A stretch of 64,000 bases of DNA from DAOUJI01 sp965237875 (GTDB lineage: Bacteria; Chloroflexota; Dehalococcoidia; Lucifugimonadales; JAGWBF01): assembly GCA_965237875.1 (NCBI GenBank), contig CBDEGP010000001.1, positions 248,001 through 312,000 of the forward strand, in the 5' to 3' direction. Under the pieces are notes generated by a model, which saw only the letters and a list, made by a program, of their open reading frames with translations, was not told where the DNA came from and ran no database searches. Below are positions 59,708-64,000 of this stretch, one piece after another; the first letter of the stretch is position 1; every line of letters starts with the position of its first letter. The position numbers were made by a program, and so were the translations under genes.

Positions 59708-60469
59708 CTACTTCAGATGGGTGTTGAACCAGTCCAGGGTCCTGTTCCAGCCGTCGGTTGCCGCTTCCTGATTGTAGCTAGCCCTGTCATCGCACATGAA
59801 CCCGTGATTTGCACCCGGATACACCTTGAAGTTAACGGTCTTGCCATGCTTTTCCAGCTCGCCCTGTATCTTCTCAACGTCATCGGGTGTTGGGTTCCCG
59901 TCGTCCGCTCCGAAGTTGCCCATCACGGGGCATTGGATGCTGCGTGTGCGGTCGAAGGGGGTCGGGGGCGTCCCCCAGGGGGCCATAATGTTGCCCCCAT
60001 AGAAAACGGACGCAGCGCCGATGCCCGGACACGCCGCCGCCGCCAGATAGGTCACGCGCCCGCCCATGCAGAAGCCGGTGATTCCTATCCTGTTGCCGTC
60101 GACTCTGGGATGGTCCTTCAGCCAGTCAATGGTAGTGTTGACGTCATTGATGATATGTTCGTCGCGCAAGTTGCCCATGATGCCCATGACTTGGTCCATG
60201 TCGCCGTATCCCAGCACCGGATTGGTGCCGCGAATCTCCTCGGTGTTCCCCTCCCGGTGGAACAGGGCCGGCGCCACCGCAAAGTAGCCGGCTTCCGCAA
60301 AGCGGTCGCATATGCTCTTGATGTTGTCGTTGAGGCCGAAGGCTTCCTGTATCACTATCACCGCGGGGGCCCTGGCCGCCGCTCCCTCAGGCTGGGCAAC
60401 GTAAGTGTTCATGTCTTCCAGTATTTCTTCACCGGAGTCTATTCTCAGGGTTTCCCAGAAAGACGCCAA
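59708..60469 (-). CDS. dienelactone hydrolase family protein
   Basis: A 253-residue alpha/beta hydrolase with Cys nucleophile: ITGFCMGGRVTYL (GxCxGG), Asp in GNFGADDGNP, His in YPGANHGFMCD, and VIVIQEAFGLND near the start. Family members open dienelactones in catechol degradation; no other catechol genes are nearby, so the substrate is open. It ends 24 bases before the terminator and has a promoter 80 bases upstream. Confidence 0.93.
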   Translation of the reverse strand: MASFWETLRIDSGEEILEDMNTYVAQPEGAAARAPAVIVIQEAFGLNDNIKSICDRFAEAGYFAVAPALFHREGNTEEIRGTNPVLGYGDMDQVMGIMGNLRDEHIINDVNTTIDWLKDHPRVDGNRIGITGFCMGGRVTYLAAAACPGIGAASVFYGGNIMAPWGTPPTPFDRTRSIQCPVMGNFGADDGNPTPDDVEKIQGELEKHGKTVNFKVYPGANHGFMCDDRASYNQEAATDGWNRTLDWFNTHLK

Positions 60470-60547
60470 CGTTCACCTCCCTATAAACAAAGGTCGCTAT
60501 TCCAACGCCGCGCGGCGCCATGCAAACAGACCGCGAATTACGAATAG

Positions 60548-60576
60548 ATTGTAGCAGAGGCCCATTTGCTTCACAA
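60548..60576 (-). promoter_or_regulatory. promoter for the dienelactone hydrolase gene
   Basis: Minus strand TTGTGA (60571-60576), 17-base spacer, TACAAT (60548-60553), about 80 bases before the gene start at 60469. Confidence 0.55.
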
Positions 60577-60637
60577 CCTCAAGGGTTCGTTCCCACCGGC
60601 CCGCAGCGTGTGAGGCAGTCGGGACCAGGGCGGAGAC

Positions 60638-62356
60638 TCATCCCTGCATGAGCAGGTCCAGAACCTTCCGTTCCGCTTCTTCCAGGGGCGCAAGCTCCGA
60701 TTCGGCCCCCGACCGAGGGCGCAATTCCACAGCGCCCTGTTTCAGGTTGCGGGGGCTGACAACCAGCCTTACAGGCAGACCGATCAGGTCGCTGTCGTTG
60801 AACTTCACTCCGGCGGCCTCGTCGATTCGGTCGTCGTAGAGGGTTTCGACGCCCTGGCGCCACAAGCTGTCGTAGAGCTCGTCTGCAGTCCTGGCCACGT
60901 CGGTATCGGAGAGATTCAGCCCCACGAGATGGACCTGGTATGGGGCAATGGGACCCGGGAAGACGATTCCCTTGTCGTCGTGGTTCTGCTCGATGGCCGC
61001 CGCAAGCAGCCGCCCCACTCCTATGCCGTAGCAGCCCATGGTGATGAGCCGGCGCCGGCCCTCTCTGTCCAGGTAGCCGGCTCCGAGGGCTTCGGCGAAC
61101 CCGGTTCCCAGCTTGAAGATGTGCCCCACCTCGATGCCGCGGGTCTCCTCCAGACTGGCGTGGCCCCTTATGCAGCCATGCCCGGCCTTGATGAGGGTGA
61201 TGTCTCCCATGATGTCCGCTTGGAAGTCTCTGGGATGGTTGGCGTTTCGAATATGAACGCCGGGCTTGTTGCCGCCCACCACGAAGTTGGCGCCCGCCTT
61301 TATGGACTCGTCGGCCACCCTCATGATGCCCTCCACCCCCACCGGAGAAGCGGACCCGGCGACTAGGCCTGCGGCTTTGACCTCTTCGTCCGAGGCCAAT
61401 CTCAGGTCGTTGGCGTCAATCCGGTTTGAGATGAGAAGGTTCTTCAGTTTGACCTCGTTGACATCCAGGTCGCCCCGAATAGTGACGAAGACCATCTCTC
61501 CGGCTGCCATATAGAAGACGGCCTTCAGGGTCTTTGCTTCCGGTATGCCCAGGAACTCCGCCAGAGCGGCGATGGTCTTGATTCCGGGAGTGGCGACCTC
61601 CTCCATGTCCGCTTCCGGTTCGTCGGGTTGGAGCGCTGCGATTCCCTGGGCCTTTTCGGCGTTGGCCGCGTAGTCGCAGTCCGGGCAGGTAATGACCGTG
61701 TCCTCGCCGGCGGCCGTCGGCAGGATGAACTCGTGGGAGTCTTTGCCCCCTATCGCTCCGGAATCGGCTTCCACCATCAGGGCGGGCAGGCCGCAGCGCT
61801 TGTAGATGTTCCGGTATGCCTGGGCCATGGCCTGATAGCTGCGGTCCAGACTTTCATCGTCGGCGTCAAAGGAGTAGGCGTCCTTCATGTCGAACTCCCG
61901 CACCCTGATGAGCCCCGCCCGGGGTCTCGGTTCGTCCCGCAGCTTGGTCTGTATCTGGTAGACGATGGCGGGCAAGTCCCTATAGCTTTGTATGTTGGCC
62001 CTGGCGATGCCGGTCACCACCTCCTCGTGCGTAGGCGCGGCCACCATAGGCCTGCCCCGCCTGTCAGAGAAGCGGAACAGGTTGTCGCCGAAGGCGGCGG
62101 CGCGGCCCGACTGCTCCCACAGGTCCAGAGGCTGGAGCACCGGCATCCGTATCTCCTGGCCGCCGGCCGCGTCCATTTCCTCGCGGATGATGGCCTCGAT
62201 CTTTCTGATGGACCTCCAGGCCAGGGGCAGGTAGCTGTAAACCCCGGCCGCCACCTGGGAAATCATCCCGGCCTTGAGCATCAGGCGGTGGGAGGCGGTC
62301 TCGGCCTCGGGAGGTTCGGCGCGGAGGGTCTTGGATATGAGCTGCGTAAATCTCAT
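60638..62356 (-). CDS. proS: prolyl-tRNA synthetase
   Basis: A 572-residue class II synthetase of the bacterial type, with an editing (YbaK-like) insert around residues 235-390. Family blocks: LMLKAGMISQVAAGVYSYLP, AAPTHEEVVTGIARANIQSYRDLP, KDAYSFDADDESL, and the ending LPVRLVVSPRNLKQGAVEL. Its start overlaps the upstream zinc-ribbon gene by 4 bases; ispG lies further upstream in the same direction. Confidence 0.96.
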   Translation of the reverse strand: MRFTQLISKTLRAEPPEAETASHRLMLKAGMISQVAAGVYSYLPLAWRSIRKIEAIIREEMDAAGGQEIRMPVLQPLDLWEQSGRAAAFGDNLFRFSDRRGRPMVAAPTHEEVVTGIARANIQSYRDLPAIVYQIQTKLRDEPRPRAGLIRVREFDMKDAYSFDADDESLDRSYQAMAQAYRNIYKRCGLPALMVEADSGAIGGKDSHEFILPTAAGEDTVITCPDCDYAANAEKAQGIAALQPDEPEADMEEVATPGIKTIAALAEFLGIPEAKTLKAVFYMAAGEMVFVTIRGDLDVNEVKLKNLLISNRIDANDLRLASDEEVKAAGLVAGSASPVGVEGIMRVADESIKAGANFVVGGNKPGVHIRNANHPRDFQADIMGDITLIKAGHGCIRGHASLEETRGIEVGHIFKLGTGFAEALGAGYLDREGRRRLITMGCYGIGVGRLLAAAIEQNHDDKGIVFPGPIAPYQVHLVGLNLSDTDVARTADELYDSLWRQGVETLYDDRIDEAAGVKFNDSDLIGLPVRLVVSPRNLKQGAVELRPRSGAESELAPLEEAERKVLDLLMQG

Positions 62357-63204
62357 GTTGTTGCCGTCCCTGATGAATCGCCAATGAATAACGAGCTAAT
62401 AGTTATGATCCAGAGCAGTACGCCGAGTATCGTTAAAGCGATTGCGCCTGCTCCCACTTCGGAGGTCACAATAGAAACACCACGGTTCCGGTCGGCGTAT
62501 GCCAGCCAATATCGGTTCAAGTTGGCCTGGACCGAATACATGACGAACCACGGTACAACGACCGACACCAATGAGAATACAAACGAGGTGACGGCTTCAG
62601 CCTGAGAAACCTGTTCGTTGACGGCTGGTTGAACGATGACGATGGATATGACGCCTGCCGCCAAGGCTATCGCCATCAGTATAACAGCCGTCCCAGCAGC
62701 GATGGTGGGTCTCAGGCCCACTCCGTCCATCAAATGCTCATATACACGGACGTGGTGATGAAAGCGGAACAGGTTATAGATTGGGACCAGTTGCGTGAGG
62801 GCGTGCCATACGGGGAAATTCAGTTCGTCGCCGGTATGGTCTCTGAAATGCTTCCACGTAATGTAGAACCAGTAGAAACCGTATAGACTGGCGGAAAGGA
62901 CGCTCAGCAGCAAGATGCGGCTTGGCGGTATGTAGTAGTCCAGCGTATGCGGGGCAGCGGCTGCCCGCTGTTGGGGATGCCCGTAAGCCGGTTGACCCGC
63001 CGGTTGACTTAGTTGGGTCCCGCACGAGCCGCAGAAGTTCTGGGACTCAGCGACGCCTGCGCCGCAGCCGTGGCAGTAACGCGCCGCTTGCGGGGAAGGA
63101 CGGAAGGCCGGTTGACTCAGATGAGCGCCGCAAGAGTTGCAGTGAGTCTGTGATCCAAGAAAGCTGGCGCCGCAATTGTGGCAGTAGTGATCGGAAGCGC
63201 TCAT
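62353..63204 (-). CDS. zinc-ribbon membrane protein (DUF4234-like)
   Basis: A 283-residue protein with two N-terminal zinc ribbons (CHNCG...CNSCG near residues 8-26 and CHGCG...CGSCG near 44-61), a QPAYGHPQQ linker, then a membrane domain with an RILLLSVLSASLYGFYWFY segment and about three further hydrophobic helices. Membrane part resembles DUF4234. ATG at 63204 was chosen as the first Met before the ribbon. Overlaps proS by 4 bases; function unknown. Confidence 0.85.
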   Translation of the reverse strand: MSASDHYCHNCGASFLGSQTHCNSCGAHLSQPAFRPSPQAARYCHGCGAGVAESQNFCGSCGTQLSQPAGQPAYGHPQQRAAAAPHTLDYYIPPSRILLLSVLSASLYGFYWFYITWKHFRDHTGDELNFPVWHALTQLVPIYNLFRFHHHVRVYEHLMDGVGLRPTIAAGTAVILMAIALAAGVISIVIVQPAVNEQVSQAEAVTSFVFSLVSVVVPWFVMYSVQANLNRYWLAYADRNRGVSIVTSEVGAGAIALTILGVLLWIITISSLFIGDSSGTATT

Positions 63205-63271
63205 CTCTATGCGTTTTCCAAGGGAACGCCAGCCGGGGAGCATCCGGGCGCTCCACGCCTCGTCGGCGCCC

Positions 63272-64000
63272 CTATCCGGCGGCGGCCGCCTCGTTGATCT
63301 CTTCCATCAGGGCGGAAAGCATGTCGTCCGCCGCCACCACCCTGGACTTCCGGCCCTTCCGGAATATGATGGCCCGGCCGTTGCCTGCGGCAATGCCCAC
63401 GTCGGCGTCCTTGGCCTCACCGGGGCCGTTGACCTCGCAGCCCATTACGGCCACCTTGATGTGGGAGTCCACCTTCTTGAGCATCTCGTCCACGGTGTTC
63501 GCCAGCTTGATTACGTCCACGTCGGCCCTCCCGCAAGAGGGGCAGGCCACCAGCGTTGGGCCCTTCTGACGCATGTTCAGCGACTTGAGTATCTCATACC
63601 CGGCCTGGACCTCTTCGGTGGGGTCTCCACTCAGGGAAACGCGCAGCGTGTCTCCAATGCCTTTGTAGAGAAGAAGCCCCAGCCCTATGGCGCTGCGAAT
63701 GGAGCCCGACTTTACCGTTCCCGCCTCCGTGATTCCCAGGTGAAGCGGGTAGGGCACCATGTCCGCCAGCCGCCTGTAGGCGTCTACGGTGGTGGGCACG
63801 TCGAAGGCCTTCATTGATATCTTGATGAGGTCGAAGTCCAGGTCTTCCAGGAGTCCGATCTCCCACAGGGCCGTCGCCACCATGTGGTCCACGATGCTGT
63901 AGCCGCCCTCTTCCACCGCCTCGCCGGTCTTGGGAAGGGTGTTGACCATGTCCATGTGGCGGGAAAACCCCCGTGTCTTGCCTATCCCTCCCACGGGAGG
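63272..64000 (-). CDS. ispG: 4-hydroxy-3-methylbut-2-enyl diphosphate synthase, 3' part
   Basis: C-terminal about 240 residues of IspG (GcpE), an iron-sulfur enzyme of the MEP isoprenoid pathway. CPSCGRADVD and VMGCEVNGPGEAKDAD supply the three Cys ligands of the 4Fe-4S cluster; ISMKAFDVPTTVDAYR and LHLGITEAG are from the TIM-barrel part. The gene is cut by the right end of the window; a GTG at 63994 is internal, not the start. It lies 67 bases upstream of the zinc-ribbon gene. Confidence 0.95.
   Translation of the reverse strand, partial: PPVGGIGKTRGFSRHMDMVNTLPKTGEAVEEGGYSIVDHMVATALWEIGLLEDLDFDLIKISMKAFDVPTTVDAYRRLADMVPYPLHLGITEAGTVKSGSIRSAIGLGLLLYKGIGDTLRVSLSGDPTEEVQAGYEILKSLNMRQKGPTLVACPSCGRADVDVIKLANTVDEMLKKVDSHIKVAVMGCEVNGPGEAKDADVGIAAGNGRAIIFRKGRKSRVVAADDMLSALMEEINEAAAAG

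Noticed and set aside
1..64000. CRISPR arrays, rRNA genes, prophage structural genes.
   Set aside because: No regularly spaced repeats of 24-40 bases, no rRNA-like stretch and no capsid, tail or terminase-like proteins were seen.

Overview
The window is a 64 kb piece of a GC-rich bacterial chromosome (roughly 58-60% GC by eye), densely packed with genes on both strands. Gene content and order (dprA-topA-xer-aroQ-M24 peptidase-efp-xseA-xseB; tig-clpP-clpX; several luciferase-like flavin oxidoreductases; MaoC-type dehydratases; GMC oxidoreductase; lipoproteins with Pro/Thr-rich linkers) would fit a Chloroflexota genome of the Dehalococcoidia/SAR202 type. This is inferred from gene content only; there is no rRNA in the window to confirm it.

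Layout. 1-3.8 kb: a 7Fe-type ferredoxin, apt, a metallo-beta-lactamase-fold hydrolase and an amidase. 3.8-12.7 kb: an accessory region with a vsr-type repair endonuclease, an IS1182-family insertion sequence, a 46-bp direct repeat pair, a frameshifted DUF1330 gene, an NCS2 permease with an RsbW-like tail, and an operon of C5-methyltransferase, putative restriction enzyme and an AIPR-type defence gene. The AIPR gene is split by an exact 13-bp tandem duplication. 12.8-15.1 kb: a bifunctional class II aldolase/short-chain dehydrogenase. 15.1-16.8 kb: gene debris (CoA-transferase tail, Uma2 fragment) and a higBA toxin-antitoxin pair between tRNA-Pro and tRNA-Arg. 16.8-22.4 kb: nhaA, glmU, a CNNM/CBS protein, a secreted protein and hicB with a decayed hicA beside tRNA-Ser(CGA). 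22.7-26.7 kb: a stand-alone 5'-3' exonuclease, a flavin oxidoreductase coupled to a tyrosine phosphatase, and an MFS transporter.

27-36 kb is a long co-directional housekeeping run: dprA, topA, xer, aroQ, M24 peptidase, efp, xseA, xseB and a PHP phosphoesterase, most with overlaps or short gaps, covering DNA uptake and topology, shikimate synthesis, translation of polyproline and repair. It is followed by a DUF1016 nuclease-like gene. 37.5-41 kb is the tig-clpP-clpX proteostasis operon. 41-46.7 kb holds lipid and redox genes: a PPOX protein, an esterase, fabG, plsX, a split MaoC pair and a GMC oxidoreductase. 46.7-49.5 kb holds pstC-pstA behind four 11-bp-spaced Pho-box-like repeats, then an aquaporin; pstS and pstB are not here.

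49.7-53 kb has two more luciferase-like oxidoreductases and an alpha/beta hydrolase. 53.4-57.4 kb is a peptide/nickel-type ABC importer (two permeases and a lipoprotein binding protein; no ATPases). 57.5-64 kb has a His-rich membrane-anchored protein, tRNA-Gly and tRNA-Phe, a DRTGG protein, a dienelactone hydrolase, and an ispG-(zinc-ribbon membrane protein)-proS operon, with ispG cut by the window end.

The most interesting signals are the 13-bp duplication that switches off a defence nuclease, the permease/RsbW-like fusion, the Pho-box array, the overlapping alternative hairpins left of the insertion sequence, and the tRNA-bracketed debris with toxin-antitoxin genes.
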